From Sphingopyxis terrae subsp. terrae NBRC 15098 (GTDB lineage Bacteria > Pseudomonadota > Alphaproteobacteria > Sphingomonadales > Sphingomonadaceae): a stretch of 61,856 bases of DNA. Below, piece after piece: positions 1-8,591 of the stretch (position 1 is the stretch's first letter; each line of letters begins with the position of its first letter). Position numbers and translations under genes: made by a program. The notes under the pieces were generated by a model. It ran no database searches. It worked only from the letters and a program-made list of their open reading frames with translations, and was not told the origin of the DNA. The DNA lies in NCBI RefSeq assembly GCF_001598815.1, contig NZ_BCZQ01000013.1, positions 1-61,856 on the forward strand, written 5' to 3'.

Positions 1-157
1 CCAAGCCACGCTGCGTTAGGAATGGCGTGCCATCGCTAAGGACCCCCATCCCCAAATTGTTTACCTTTGTTCCACCTTCGTCGGTCAGGAAACCGAAATC
101 CTGTTGTCGAGCGTCAGCAGTCGATAGGCTTGCAGGTAATTTGGCAATGGTGGTCAT
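1..157 (-). CDS. hypothetical protein, N-terminal part (runs off window start)
   Basis: An open frame of 52 codons starts with ATG at 157 and continues past base 1 without a stop. A GGAG ribosome binding site lies about 7 bases upstream of the ATG. The visible protein begins MTTIAKLPASLS and I recognise no family; it has no signal peptide or membrane segment in the visible part. The stretch is clearly AT-richer than the nrd genes beside it, which fits either a gene of foreign origin or a poorly conserved one. It is also possible that this frame is not a gene; the evidence is the start site plus the uninterrupted frame only. Confidence 0.45.
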   Translation of the reverse strand, partial: MTTIAKLPASLSTADARQQDFGFLTDEGGTKVNNLGMGVLSDGTPFLTQRGL

Positions 158-224
158 CTTGTGCTCCGCAGATTTCAATTCACCATAATTTCCATCATCA
201 CGAACTTGATTGCTAAGCCGCATT

Positions 225-455
225 TCAAACCGAAAACCCACCCTTATTCCGGCGGTTCGATCCCGCCGCCAGCACTTTCTTGCCCGTCGGGGTCAGCGTC
301 CATTTCGCGCCCTGTTGCGCCACCAAGCCCAGCGCGATGAGTTCGTCGCGGACGGGGTCGGTGGGGAGTTGGGGGCGGCGGTTTGACAGGCCCTCCAGGC
401 AGGCGCGTTGCGGCTGGCTGAGGATCAGGAGTTTCAGTTTTTTCTTGTCGGTCAT
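225..455 (-). CDS. small hypothetical protein, possible winged-helix fold
   Basis: A 76-residue protein starting MTDKKKLKLL. The reading frame is open further upstream, but this ATG (455) is the first that gives a sensible lysine-rich N-terminus. The C-terminal half carries an LTPTGKKVL stretch of the kind seen in the wing/last helix of small winged-helix proteins, so DNA binding is conceivable; this is inference. It sits downstream of nrdB on the same strand, with a GC-rich repeat between them, so it may be a separate transcript. No family recognised with certainty. Confidence 0.6.
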   Translation of the reverse strand: MTDKKKLKLLILSQPQRACLEGLSNRRPQLPTDPVRDELIALGLVAQQGAKWTLTPTGKKVLAAGSNRRNKGGFSV

Positions 456-483
456 TTGCGACGTCTCTTTTCGATCATCGGTT

Positions 484-582
484 CGGGCCGTTTGGCCCAC
501 CCCGCTTCGCCAAGCCAGCAAGCCGGCAGGCTTCGCTGCCCCTCCCCCCGGCCTGCGCCGGGGCAGGCTCTGAAGGGGGGGT
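484..582. repeat. GC-rich dispersed repeat downstream of nrdB
   Basis: A GC-rich block with short inverted segments (for example CCGGCCTGCGCCGG) lies between nrdB and the small downstream gene. Its 'cccaccccgcttcg ... aggcttcgctgcccctccc' layout resembles part of the element at 29519-29668, so it is probably a relic of the same family. It may act as the nrdB transcript end. The boundaries are approximate. Confidence 0.4.
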
Positions 583-587
583 GTTGG

Positions 588-1649
588 TTATTCGGCGGCG
601 ATGCCGGCCTGTTTGAACATGTCGTCGCCGCCATCGTCGCTGCTCGCGGCGGCCGGGTCGTCGTTCGCCTTGGCCTTCTTGCGGCTGTCGAAGCTGGTCC
701 ACACGGTGTTCCAGTCGCCGCGCGTCGCGGCCTTCGAATATTCGGTGGCGCGCGTTTCGAAGAAATTGGCGTGCTCGACGCCGTTCAGCAGCGGGGCGAG
801 CCAGGGCAGCGGGTGTTCGTCGATCATGTAGATCGGCTGGAAACCGAGCTGTCCCAGGCGCCAGTCGGCGATGTAGCGAATGTAGCGCTTGATCTCCTTG
901 GGCGTCATGCCGGGGACCGGGCCCTGTTCGAAGGCGAGGTCGATGAACGCATCCTCGAGCCGCACGGTCTTCTGGCAGCAGTCGATGATGTCTTCGCGGA
1001 CGCTCTTGGTCAGGCAGTCGCGTTCCTTGACGAAGGCGTGGAACAGGCGCGTGATGCCTTCGCAGTGCAGGCTTTCGTCGCGCACCGACCAGCTGACGAT
1101 CTGGCCCATGCCCTTCATCTTGTTGAAGCGCGGGAAGTTCATCAGCATCGCGAAGCTGGCGAAAAGCTGCAAGCCTTCGGTAAAGCCGCCGAACATCGCG
1201 AGCGTGCGCGCGATATCCTCGTCGCTGTCGACGCCGAAGGTGCCGAGATAGTCGTGCTTGGCGCGCATCTCGTCATATTCGAGGAACATGCCATATTCGC
1301 TTTCGGGCATGCCGATCGTGTCGAGCAGGTGCGAATAAGCGGCGATGTGGACGGTTTCCATGTTGCTGAACGCGGTCAGCATCATCTTGACCTCGGTCGG
1401 CTTGAACACGCGGCCGTACTTGTCGTGGTAGCAATCCTGCACCTCGACATCGGCCTGGGTGAAGAAGCGGAAGATCTGGGTGAGCAGATTGCGCTCATGG
1501 TCGCTGATCTTCTGCGCCCAGTCGCGGCAATCCTCGCCCAGCGGCACTTCCTCGGGCATCCAGTGGATCTGCTGCTGGCGTTTCCAGAAATCATAGGCCC
1601 AGGGATATTCGAAGGGCTTGTAGGTCTTGCGGGCTTCGAGAAGGGGCAT
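588..1649 (-). CDS. nrdB: class Ia ribonucleotide reductase, beta subunit
   Basis: This 353-residue protein is the small (R2) subunit that makes the tyrosyl radical used by NrdA to reduce ribonucleoside diphosphates to deoxynucleotides in the cytoplasm. The di-iron ligands can be placed: Asp66, Glu98 and His101 (METVH), Glu158 (FTEGL), Glu192 and His195 (RDESLH). The radical tyrosine is Tyr105, four residues after His101, the normal class Ia arrangement. The acidic C-terminus ending DDMFKQAGIAAE is the expected NrdA-docking tail region, with a less conserved acidic insert before it. It lies downstream of nrdA, separated by a palindromic repeat of about 120 bases, and is probably cotranscribed with it. 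Confidence 0.97.
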   Translation of the reverse strand: MPLLEARKTYKPFEYPWAYDFWKRQQQIHWMPEEVPLGEDCRDWAQKISDHERNLLTQIFRFFTQADVEVQDCYHDKYGRVFKPTEVKMMLTAFSNMETVHIAAYSHLLDTIGMPESEYGMFLEYDEMRAKHDYLGTFGVDSDEDIARTLAMFGGFTEGLQLFASFAMLMNFPRFNKMKGMGQIVSWSVRDESLHCEGITRLFHAFVKERDCLTKSVREDIIDCCQKTVRLEDAFIDLAFEQGPVPGMTPKEIKRYIRYIADWRLGQLGFQPIYMIDEHPLPWLAPLLNGVEHANFFETRATEYSKAATRGDWNTVWTSFDSRKKAKANDDPAAASSDDGGDDMFKQAGIAAE

Positions 1650-1678
1650 GGCGTTTCCTCGGGTTCGATCTTTACTTT

Positions 1679-1749
1679 GTCATCCCCGCGAAAGCGGAGA
1701 CCCAGTGTTGCGTAACCCCGCCCTGGGTTCCCGCTTTCGCGGGAATGAC
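1679..1749. repeat. intergenic palindromic repeat between nrdA and nrdB
   Basis: Two imperfect inverted arms of about 29 bases (1679-1707 and 1721-1749) share the core CCCGCGAAAGCGG. The RNA would fold into a long hairpin between the two reductase cistrons and might affect message stability or relative expression. This 'cgcgaaagcgg' class of hairpin is widespread in sphingomonads. Confidence 0.8.
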
Positions 1750-1768
1750 AGGATGGGGGAGGGCGGCC

Positions 1769-3724
1769 TTATTGGCAGGCCAGGCACTCGTCATAATCGG
1801 TGCTCTCGGCCGATAGCTCGAACTTCGCGGCCTCGGGCGTGTTGTCGGCTTCGACCCCGCCCGCGAAGCCGGCGCGCTGCACCGATTTCGAGCGGAGATA
1901 GTAGAGCGATTTGATGCCGAGCTCCCACGCGCGGTAGTGGAGCATGAGCAGATCCCATTTCTCGACGTCCGCCGGGATGAACAGGTTCAGCGACGCCGCC
2001 TGGTCGATATAGGGCGTGCGGTCGGCGGCGAGTTCGAGCAGCCAGCGCTGGTCGATCTCGAAGCTGGTCTTGAAACAGTCCTTCTCGTCCTGCGTCAGGA
2101 AGTCGAGGTGCTGGACGCTGCCGCCCCGCTCGAGGATCGAGTTCCAGATATTGTCGCTGTTCTTCGCCTTGTCGACGAGCAGCGCTTCCAAGTGCGGGTT
2201 GCGGATCGAGAAGCTGCCCGAGAGCGTCTTGTGCGTATAGATGTTCGCCGGGATCGGCTCGATGCACGCGCTGGTGCCGCCGCAGATGATACTGATCGAC
2301 GCGGTCGGCGCGATCGCCATCTTGCACGAAAAGCGCTCCATCACGCCCTGATCGGCGGCGTCGGGGCAGGGGCCGCGCTCGTTGGCGAGCAGCATCGACG
2401 CCTGATCGACCTGCGCGCGGATATGCTTGAAGATGCGCAGGTTCGACGACTTCGCCATCGCGCCCTCGAACGGCAGGCCGCGCGCCTGGAGGAAGCTGTG
2501 GAAGCCCATGACGCCGAGCCCGACCGAGCGTTCGCGGCTGGCGCTATATTTTGCACGCGCCATTTCGGGCGGGGCGCGGTCGATATAGTCCTGCAGGACA
2601 TTGTCGAGCATGCGCATCACATCTTCGATGAAACGCTTGTCGCCGTTCCACTCGTCCCAGGTTTCGAGGTTCAGCGACGAGAGGCAGCAGACCGCGGTGC
2701 GATCGTTGCCGAGATGGTCGCGGCCCGTCGGCAGCGTGATTTCCGAGCAGAGGTTCGAGGTCGACACCTTGAGCCCGAGATCGCGATGATGCTTGGGCAT
2801 CATGCGGTTCACCTGGTCGATGAAGATGATGTAGGGCTCGCCCGTCGCGAGGCGCGTCTCGACGAGCTTCTGGAACAGCGAGCGCGCGTCGACGGTGCCG
2901 CGGACGCTCTGGTCCTTGGGCGAGCGGAGGTTGAATTCCTTGCCGTCGCGCACCGCTTCCATGAATTCGTCGGTAATGAGGACGCCGTGGTGGAGGTTCA
3001 GCGCCTTGCGGTTGAAGTCGCCCGACGGCTTGCGAACCTCGAGGAACTCCTCGATCTCGGGGTGCGAGATGTCGAGATAGCAGGCGGCCGAGCCGCGGCG
3101 GAGGCTGCCCTGCGAGATGGCGAGGGTGAGCGAGTCCATCACGCGAACGAAGGGGATGATACCGCTGGTCTTGCCGTTCAAACCGACGGGTTCGCCGATG
3201 CCGCGCACCGCGCCCCAATAGGTGCCGATGCCGCCGCCGCGCGAAGCGAGCCAGACATTCTCGTTCCAGGTGCCGACGATCCCTTCGAGGCTGTCGTCGA
3301 CCGAATTGAGGTAGCAGCTGATCGGCAGGCCGCGGCCGGTGCCGCCGTTTGAAAGAACGGGGGTGGCGGGCATGAACCACAGCTTCGAGATATAGTCGTA
3401 GAGGCGCTGCGCATGGTCTGCATCGTCGGCATAGGCCGAGGCGACGCGGGCGAAGAGATCCTGATAGGATTCGCCGGGGAGCAGATAGCGGTCCTGCAAG
3501 GTTTCCTTGCCGAAGTCGGTCAGCAGCGAATCGCGCGACGAATCGGTGACGACCTCGAATCGGCGCGCATGCACCTTGGGCTCCGACGAATCGTTGAGCT
3601 TTGCGGCGGGTGCCGCAGCCTTTGATTCGGCACCCGATTCGGGCGCTGCCGGAGCGTCATTCTTCGTCAGTTCCACCGTCGCCACGTCGCCTGTCTCCAC
3701 CCGTTCGGTCTCGCGAAAATCCAT
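1769..3724 (-). CDS. nrdA: class Ia ribonucleotide reductase, alpha subunit
   Basis: This 651-residue catalytic (R1) subunit reduces nucleoside diphosphates together with NrdB. Visible signatures are the substrate-site cysteine in PISCYLNSVDDS, the thiyl-radical cysteine in NLCSEITLP, the partner cysteine in AVCCLSSLNLE, and the redox-shuttle C-terminus CLACQ. The protein is about 110 residues shorter than the E. coli enzyme, and its first ~60 residues are a low-complexity Ala/Glu/Lys tail. I see no N-terminal ATP-cone domain, so overall activity control by dATP through that domain is probably missing. It is the first gene of the nrdA-nrdB unit, behind an NrdR-like operator at 3937-3950. Confidence 0.97.
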   Translation of the reverse strand: MDFRETERVETGDVATVELTKNDAPAAPESGAESKAAAPAAKLNDSSEPKVHARRFEVVTDSSRDSLLTDFGKETLQDRYLLPGESYQDLFARVASAYADDADHAQRLYDYISKLWFMPATPVLSNGGTGRGLPISCYLNSVDDSLEGIVGTWNENVWLASRGGGIGTYWGAVRGIGEPVGLNGKTSGIIPFVRVMDSLTLAISQGSLRRGSAACYLDISHPEIEEFLEVRKPSGDFNRKALNLHHGVLITDEFMEAVRDGKEFNLRSPKDQSVRGTVDARSLFQKLVETRLATGEPYIIFIDQVNRMMPKHHRDLGLKVSTSNLCSEITLPTGRDHLGNDRTAVCCLSSLNLETWDEWNGDKRFIEDVMRMLDNVLQDYIDRAPPEMARAKYSASRERSVGLGVMGFHSFLQARGLPFEGAMAKSSNLRIFKHIRAQVDQASMLLANERGPCPDAADQGVMERFSCKMAIAPTASISIICGGTSACIEPIPANIYTHKTLSGSFSIRNPHLEALLVDKAKNSDNIWNSILERGGSVQHLDFLTQDEKDCFKTSFEIDQRWLLELAADRTPYIDQAASLNLFIPADVEKWDLLMLHYRAWELGIKSLYYLRSKSVQRAGFAGGVEADNTPEAAKFELSAESTDYDECLACQ

Positions 3725-3904
3725 GTTTCAATGCCCCGTTTTCCGACCGCGCAGCGGCGCAGTCTGTTCCCGTCTTGTTCGACTCAGGGCGAAGCCCCAG
3801 CCTAGCACCATTCGACCGCCGGGTGGCACTTATTTTCGGACGCAAAAAGCTGTTTCCCGCCCCCATATGGGATGGAGCGCGGAAATCCGCCATTTTCGGC
3901 CGCA

Positions 3905-3972
3905 TACTAATTCTTGGGGTGCCCCCGTGGTCTACCCACCATCTATAGTGCCACGTCGGCGCCGCGATGCAA
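3905..3972 (-). promoter_or_regulatory. candidate nrdA promoter with NrdR-like box
   Basis: On the minus strand CACTATAGATGGTG (3937-3950) is an imperfect palindrome (10 of 14 positions symmetric) of the NrdR-box type. A degenerate second copy lies 32 bases away at 3905-3918, the three-helical-turn spacing usual for NrdR box pairs. A TTGCAT element at 3967-3972 lies 17-19 bases from a TATA-like hexamer inside the first box, so a repressor bound there would cover the -10 region. The match is to the family consensus from memory; no nrdR gene is in the window. Confidence 0.35.
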
Positions 3973-4169
3973 GAGAGTAAATGACAGATTAGGGACTCGG
4001 TTCGTCGCTGATTTGATTCAACTCGTCGATGGAAAAGCACGCCTCAGGGGGTTATCGCCTGCGTTTCCGCGGGGTTCGGCCATATGTGGCGAAAGAGCAT
4101 CGCTGTCGCAAAAAATCGGAGCGACGGCACAAGATATCGGGGTGCTTCGGACGGAGGGCCTTGCTCCAA

Positions 4170-4198
4170 AAGAAAAGGCCCCGGCAATGCCGAGGCCC
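4170..4198 (-). terminator. intrinsic terminator after the microprotein gene
   Basis: On the minus strand a GC-rich stem GGCCTCGGCATTGCCGGGGCC (4177-4197) is followed directly by TTTTCTTTT. This is a textbook rho-independent terminator 22 bases past the stop codon of the 20-residue reading frame. Confidence 0.8.
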
Positions 4199-4219
4199 AA
4201 TCTTTGAAATTCGTTCGGG

Positions 4220-4282
4220 TTAGGCCGACGCGCCGCCGTTGCCGGAGCCGCCGCCACCCAGGAATCGCCAAAACCAACCCAT
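4220..4282 (-). CDS. 20-residue Trp/Phe/Gly-rich microprotein
   Basis: A complete frame encodes MGWFWRFLGGGG followed by SGNGGASA and a TAA stop. A strong AGGAG ribosome binding site lies 7 bases before the ATG, and an intrinsic terminator follows 22 bases after the stop, so start signal, frame and transcript end form one self-contained unit. The N-terminal aromatic/hydrophobic stretch could insert in or lie on a membrane; the rest is a glycine-rich tail. It is too short to assign to a family. It could instead be a leader peptide or the incidental frame of a small RNA, but the ribosome binding site argues for translation. Confidence 0.55.
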   Translation of the reverse strand: MGWFWRFLGGGGSGNGGASA

Positions 4283-4390
4283 GTCAGATCTCCTGTCGGT
4301 ACTGCCCACGAAGAACAGTTAACGGAGCGTATACCTTAATCGACATGGTAAATCGAGTCTTAACTATAAATTCCCTGCCAATCTGGCACC

Positions 4391-6682
4391 TTAGGCGCGG
4401 CGGCTGTCGGAGGGCGGGGAGAGGCTGGCGAGGAGGTCGCCAATTAGCTGTGGTTTGCCAAGCAGATAGCCCTGGCCGATATCGCAGCCAAGCTGATCGA
4501 GAAGCGCCATCGTTTGCGCATCTTCGATGCCTTCGGCGACCGCGGTGGCGCCCAGGCGGTGGGCGAGATCGATGGTCGATTTAACCACTTCGAGGTTGCG
4601 CTGCGAATCGCGCATGGTCATCACGAATCGCTTGTCGATCTTGATTTCGTCAGCCTCGATTTCGGTCAGATATTCGAGGTTTGACTGCCCCGTGCCATAG
4701 TCGTCGATCGACAGGCGCATGCCGGCGCGGCGGATCTGCGCCAGCGTCTGGCGGGCCTGGAGGCTGTTTTCGATCTGTGCGGTTTCGGTGATTTCGATGG
4801 TCAGCCGTTCGGGCGGCAGATGATGCGCGCTGAGCATGACGCGGATCGTCGAGACGAGATCCTTGTGATCGAGCAGGGTCGCCGAGAGATTAACCGACAT
4901 GTGAATTTCAGTGCCGAGTTTCTGCAACTGCGCCGCCGAACGGATCGCCTGGTCCATGACGAACAGGGTCAGGCGATAAATGTCCTGGCTCTTTTCGGCC
5001 TGAACGATGAATTCGTCGGGCGAGATCGGCCCGCGCGTCGGATGCGTCCAGCGCACGAGCGCCTCGACGCCGACGAGCTGCCGCGTCGCGATCCGGTATT
5101 GCGGCTGGAAGGCGACCCAGATGTCGCCCGCGTTGAGTGCATCCTCGAGCTGCGAGTGGAAGCTGAGCTGCCAGCCGGCATCGTCCTTTTGCTGCGGCGT
5201 ATATTTGGTCCACAGGACGCGGCTGCGGATCGATTTTTCGGCGGCGACCAGCGCGGCGGCGAGCCGCTGCGCGTTCGAGCCTTCGAACTCGTCATTGACC
5301 CCGAAAGCCATCGACACGTCGACCTTCAACTCGTCGATGGTCAGCGGCGCGTTGAACAGCGCCGCCAGCCCCATGAGCTGCGTTTCGATCTGGCTGTGCT
5401 GATAATAGGGCACCAGCCATGCGAAGGTGCCGTCGAGATCGTGGTAGAGGGTAGTGCCCTGCGAAGCGAGCTGAAGCCGACGGGTCACCTGATCGACGAG
5501 TTTGCCGATCCCGTCGCCCGGAATGAAGGCGGCAAGATCTTCGAAGTTGATCACCTTAGCGGCAATGACAGTTGCGCTGCCGAAAGACTGCTGCGTGCGC
5601 AATGCTTCGAAATTGGGTAGTCCGGACAGCGGGTTCTCACGCTGCGCCGACCGCCTGCGCCTCGACCGCGACACATTCGCCGAAACCGTGGCGACAAAAA
5701 ACAGAGCGGCACCGATCGAACTGCTGATCAGCATGGTCATCAACACCAGCTTGCCAATGATCAGGGCCGAAACCGTGGTGACAACCGCGATATTGAACCA
5801 CCGTGTCTGGCGACGCGACAAGGCGGTAATCAGCGCAATCACGGCGAGCAGGAATGCAGGCGCCCAGCCGATGTCAAAAGGTATTCCACGCTTCAACGTC
5901 TCGGCACCTACGATATGGATGTAGGCGCCGGGCACGCGATCCTTGCCGGGCAGATAGTGGATATCCTGGAATGACTCGGCTGTCGGGGCGAAGATGACGT
6001 CTTTCCCTGCCAACTCGCGTTTGCCGATCTTGCCCGCCAGCACATCTGCGGCACTGTAAGTCGGGATGGAATTTACGTTATAGGAGTAATCGAGAGCATA
6101 GACGCTGGCCTTCTGCGGATGGAAATCGGCCATCATCGCTGAAAAGCTGGGATCGATCCTGCCGTCGACCATCACGGCGGCGGGAATGCGCCAAACTTGC
6201 CAAAACGCAAATTCCCAACCGATGACCCCGGTCTGGACTTCATTCCCGAACCCCGGGCCGGGCAAGTTTGCCAGTTCGGCGGTCGTCCCGCGCACCCATT
6301 TTGTAGAAGCGGCAAGGATGATGCGGTCATGCATCCGCTTGACCGCATCGGTCAGTAGCGGGAGGTCGCGGTCGTTGCGGCGGCGTTCATAGGTGAAGTC
6401 GACGAACAGCCGCTTGGCGCCGGCGCGATCGATCGCATCGATGACTTGCGCGTGGCGGCGGACCGAGAAATCGTCACGGCCATATTTTTCGATCGTCCGG
6501 TCGTCGAGGGCGACGACGACGATGTCGCCCGACACCGGGCGCCAGGCGACGGCACCGACAGCACTTTCGATGATGCGATCGATCGGTTCGGCGATCGACG
6601 ACAGGCCCGCGGCCACGCTGAGCAGCAGCGCCAGCGCGATCGTCCGCCAACTGATGAAAAGGCTCTTGACCTTAACCGGCAC
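4391..6682 (-). CDS. CHASE2-EAL membrane phosphodiesterase for cyclic di-GMP
   Basis: A 763-residue sensor protein. An N-terminal membrane helix (about residues 11-30) is followed by an extracytoplasmic CHASE2 domain (about 35-275, with VALDDRTIEKYG and FVDFTYERR), then clustered membrane helices (about 275-345). The cytoplasmic part has a GGDEF-fold domain in which the signature is replaced by DLDGTF, so it should not make cyclic di-GMP. The C-terminal EAL domain looks catalytically complete: EAL near residue 539, SVNLSA, EITETA, DDYGTG, KIDKRF and AEGIED. It should hydrolyse cyclic di-GMP in response to an unknown periplasmic signal. It stands alone, with no cotranscribed partner. Confidence 0.93.
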   Translation of the reverse strand: MPVKVKSLFISWRTIALALLLSVAAGLSSIAEPIDRIIESAVGAVAWRPVSGDIVVVALDDRTIEKYGRDDFSVRRHAQVIDAIDRAGAKRLFVDFTYERRRNDRDLPLLTDAVKRMHDRIILAASTKWVRGTTAELANLPGPGFGNEVQTGVIGWEFAFWQVWRIPAAVMVDGRIDPSFSAMMADFHPQKASVYALDYSYNVNSIPTYSAADVLAGKIGKRELAGKDVIFAPTAESFQDIHYLPGKDRVPGAYIHIVGAETLKRGIPFDIGWAPAFLLAVIALITALSRRQTRWFNIAVVTTVSALIIGKLVLMTMLISSSIGAALFFVATVSANVSRSRRRRSAQRENPLSGLPNFEALRTQQSFGSATVIAAKVINFEDLAAFIPGDGIGKLVDQVTRRLQLASQGTTLYHDLDGTFAWLVPYYQHSQIETQLMGLAALFNAPLTIDELKVDVSMAFGVNDEFEGSNAQRLAAALVAAEKSIRSRVLWTKYTPQQKDDAGWQLSFHSQLEDALNAGDIWVAFQPQYRIATRQLVGVEALVRWTHPTRGPISPDEFIVQAEKSQDIYRLTLFVMDQAIRSAAQLQKLGTEIHMSVNLSATLLDHKDLVSTIRVMLSAHHLPPERLTIEITETAQIENSLQARQTLAQIRRAGMRLSIDDYGTGQSNLEYLTEIEADEIKIDKRFVMTMRDSQRNLEVVKSTIDLAHRLGATAVAEGIEDAQTMALLDQLGCDIGQGYLLGKPQLIGDLLASLSPPSDSRRA

Positions 6683-6795
6683 GCACGGGTCTCCAAAATG
6701 ACCCGCTGGCGTTAACTGAACCTGGTTAGCATCGCGTTAATCATGCCGCGAAACCGCGCCGCCCGATCGCGATGCGCGGCGCGGCTTTTCCGGCG

Positions 6796-8538
6796 TCAAC
6801 CAAGGCGCGGCAGCGGCTCCAGCGCGGCGTCGCCGGCGAGCGCCGAGGGCGCGAGGCCGGTTGCCGCGGGCACGATCTGTTGCAGATAGAAGCGCGTCGA
6901 GGCGATTTTCGCTTCGAGGAAGGCGGTATCGCCCTCGCCGGCGTCGAGCGCGGCGCGCGCGCCCTGCTGCTCTACCGCCATCAGCCAGCCGCAGGTCGCG
7001 GTCGCCAGCATCGTGAGATAGGGATAGCTGCCCGCGAGCCGGTCGGGCGCGTTCGCCTGTTCGAGCCAGTCGGTGACCGCGGTGCAGGCGACGGCGAGGT
7101 CGGCGAGTTCGGGATGGCCGACGGCGCCGTGCGCGATGTCGGCGAGCAGGCTGCGCACGCCTTCGCCGCCCGCCATGCCGAGCTTGCGCCCGACAAGGTC
7201 GGCGGCCTGGATGCCGTTGGTACCTTCGTAGATCGGCGCGATGCGCGCGTCGCGATAATGCTGCGCGGCGCCGGTTTCCTCGATGAAGCCCATGCCGCCG
7301 TGCACCTGCACGCCGAGGCTGGCGACCTCGCAGCCGATGTCGGTCGCGTGCGCCTTTGCCAGGGGAATGAGGATTTCGGCGCGCAGCGCGGCGGCTTCGT
7401 CGCCGAGCTTGCCGAAATCGGTCTGTGCCGACGCATAATAGATCAGCGCGCGCGCCGCCTCGGTCTGGGCGCGCATCCGCCACAGCATGCGCTTGACGTC
7501 GGGGTGGTGCTCGATAGTGACGGGGGTGCGGTCGGCGCTGCCCGCGAGCGACGACTGGACGCGCTCGGCGGCGTAGCGCTGCGCCTGCTGCGTCGCACGC
7601 TCGGCGATCTGGACGCCCTGGCAGCCGACCATCAGGCGGGCGTTGTTCATCATCACGAACATCGCGCGCATCCCGCCCATCTCGTCGCCGACGATCTCGC
7701 CCAGGCAATCCTCGCCCTCGCCATAGACCATCACCGCGGTTGGCGAGCCGTGGATGCCGAGCTTGTGCTCGATCGAGGCGCAATGGACGCCATTCGAGAT
7801 GGCGGGATTGCCGTCCGCGTCGAGGCGGTATTTGGGGACGAGGAAGAGCGAGATGCCACGCGTTCCCTCGGGCGCGCCGGGGGTGCGCGCGAGAACGAGG
7901 TGGACGATATTGTCGGTGAGATCATGCTCGCCGAAGGTGATGAAGATTTTCTGGCCCTTGATCTTGTAGAGACCCGCGTTCGGGCCTTCGGTGACCTTTT
8001 CGGCGGTCGAGCGCAGCGCGCCGACATCGCTGCCCGCGGCGGGTTCGGTCAGGTTCATCGTCCCGTTCCATTCGCCGGTGACGAGCTTGGGCAGCCAGGT
8101 CTGGCGCTGTTCCTCGGTGCCATAGGCCATCAGCGCGTGGATCGCGCCGGGGGTCAGGATGTTGCAGAGGGTGAAGCCCATGTCGGCGCTGCCCAGCGAC
8201 TCGATGATCACCGTCGCGAGGGTGAAGGGCAGATCCTGTCCGCCATAGGCGGCGGGGCCGTCGATGCTGCCCCAGCCGGCTTCGACGAACTGCTTATAGG
8301 CTTCCTTGAAGCCCGGGGGCATCGTGACCTTGCCGTCCTGCCATATGGGGTTCTGGGTGTCGCCGACGCGGTTGAGCGGGGCATAGACCTCGGCCGCGAA
8401 GTCGCCGATGCCGGTGACGATCGCCTCGACCATATCGGGGGTCGCCGCCGCAAAGCGGTCGTGCTGCGCCATCGCATCGATGCGCGCGATATGCTGGAGG
8501 ACAAAGAGCTGTTCGGTGGTCGGCGCCGTATAGGTCAT
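6796..8538 (-). CDS. acyl-CoA dehydrogenase with C-terminal extension
   Basis: A 580-residue FAD flavoenzyme that introduces the alpha,beta double bond in acyl-CoA thioesters. The ATG at 8538 (MTYTAPTTEQLF) was preferred over an in-frame upstream one because the extra ~29 residues look unconserved and would reach across most of the gap to the divergent gene. Motifs include MNLTEPAAGSDVG (FAD/substrate loop), MGGMGFIEE-type segment and YEGTNGIQ with the catalytic glutamate. The extra ~130-residue C-terminal domain is typical of the long ACAD group found in alphaproteobacterial fatty-acid oxidation. It is divergent from the tRNA-modification gene, with 53 bases between starts. Confidence 0.93.
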   Translation of the reverse strand: MTYTAPTTEQLFVLQHIARIDAMAQHDRFAAATPDMVEAIVTGIGDFAAEVYAPLNRVGDTQNPIWQDGKVTMPPGFKEAYKQFVEAGWGSIDGPAAYGGQDLPFTLATVIIESLGSADMGFTLCNILTPGAIHALMAYGTEEQRQTWLPKLVTGEWNGTMNLTEPAAGSDVGALRSTAEKVTEGPNAGLYKIKGQKIFITFGEHDLTDNIVHLVLARTPGAPEGTRGISLFLVPKYRLDADGNPAISNGVHCASIEHKLGIHGSPTAVMVYGEGEDCLGEIVGDEMGGMRAMFVMMNNARLMVGCQGVQIAERATQQAQRYAAERVQSSLAGSADRTPVTIEHHPDVKRMLWRMRAQTEAARALIYYASAQTDFGKLGDEAAALRAEILIPLAKAHATDIGCEVASLGVQVHGGMGFIEETGAAQHYRDARIAPIYEGTNGIQAADLVGRKLGMAGGEGVRSLLADIAHGAVGHPELADLAVACTAVTDWLEQANAPDRLAGSYPYLTMLATATCGWLMAVEQQGARAALDAGEGDTAFLEAKIASTRFYLQQIVPAATGLAPSALAGDAALEPLPRLG

Positions 8539-8591
8539 GGGGTTTCCCGCTTTTGGGGGTGATTCCGTTGCGCCCGGCGCTATAGCGCGGC

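Larger units (their letters stand above)
3725..4219. other. intergenic region upstream of nrdA
   Basis: About 495 bases with no convincing gene longer than a few codons. It holds the nrdA promoter/operator near 3905-3972 and the terminator of the microprotein gene at 4170-4198. The stretch 3725-3900 would be a long nrdA leader; I see no recognisable riboswitch in it. Confidence 0.6.

Noticed and set aside
408..1715. Long open frame antisense to nrdB (over 400 codons)
   Set aside because: It lies opposite a certain gene; its product is rich in Arg/Ala/Glu/His with no domain, a common artefact of GC-rich coding DNA.
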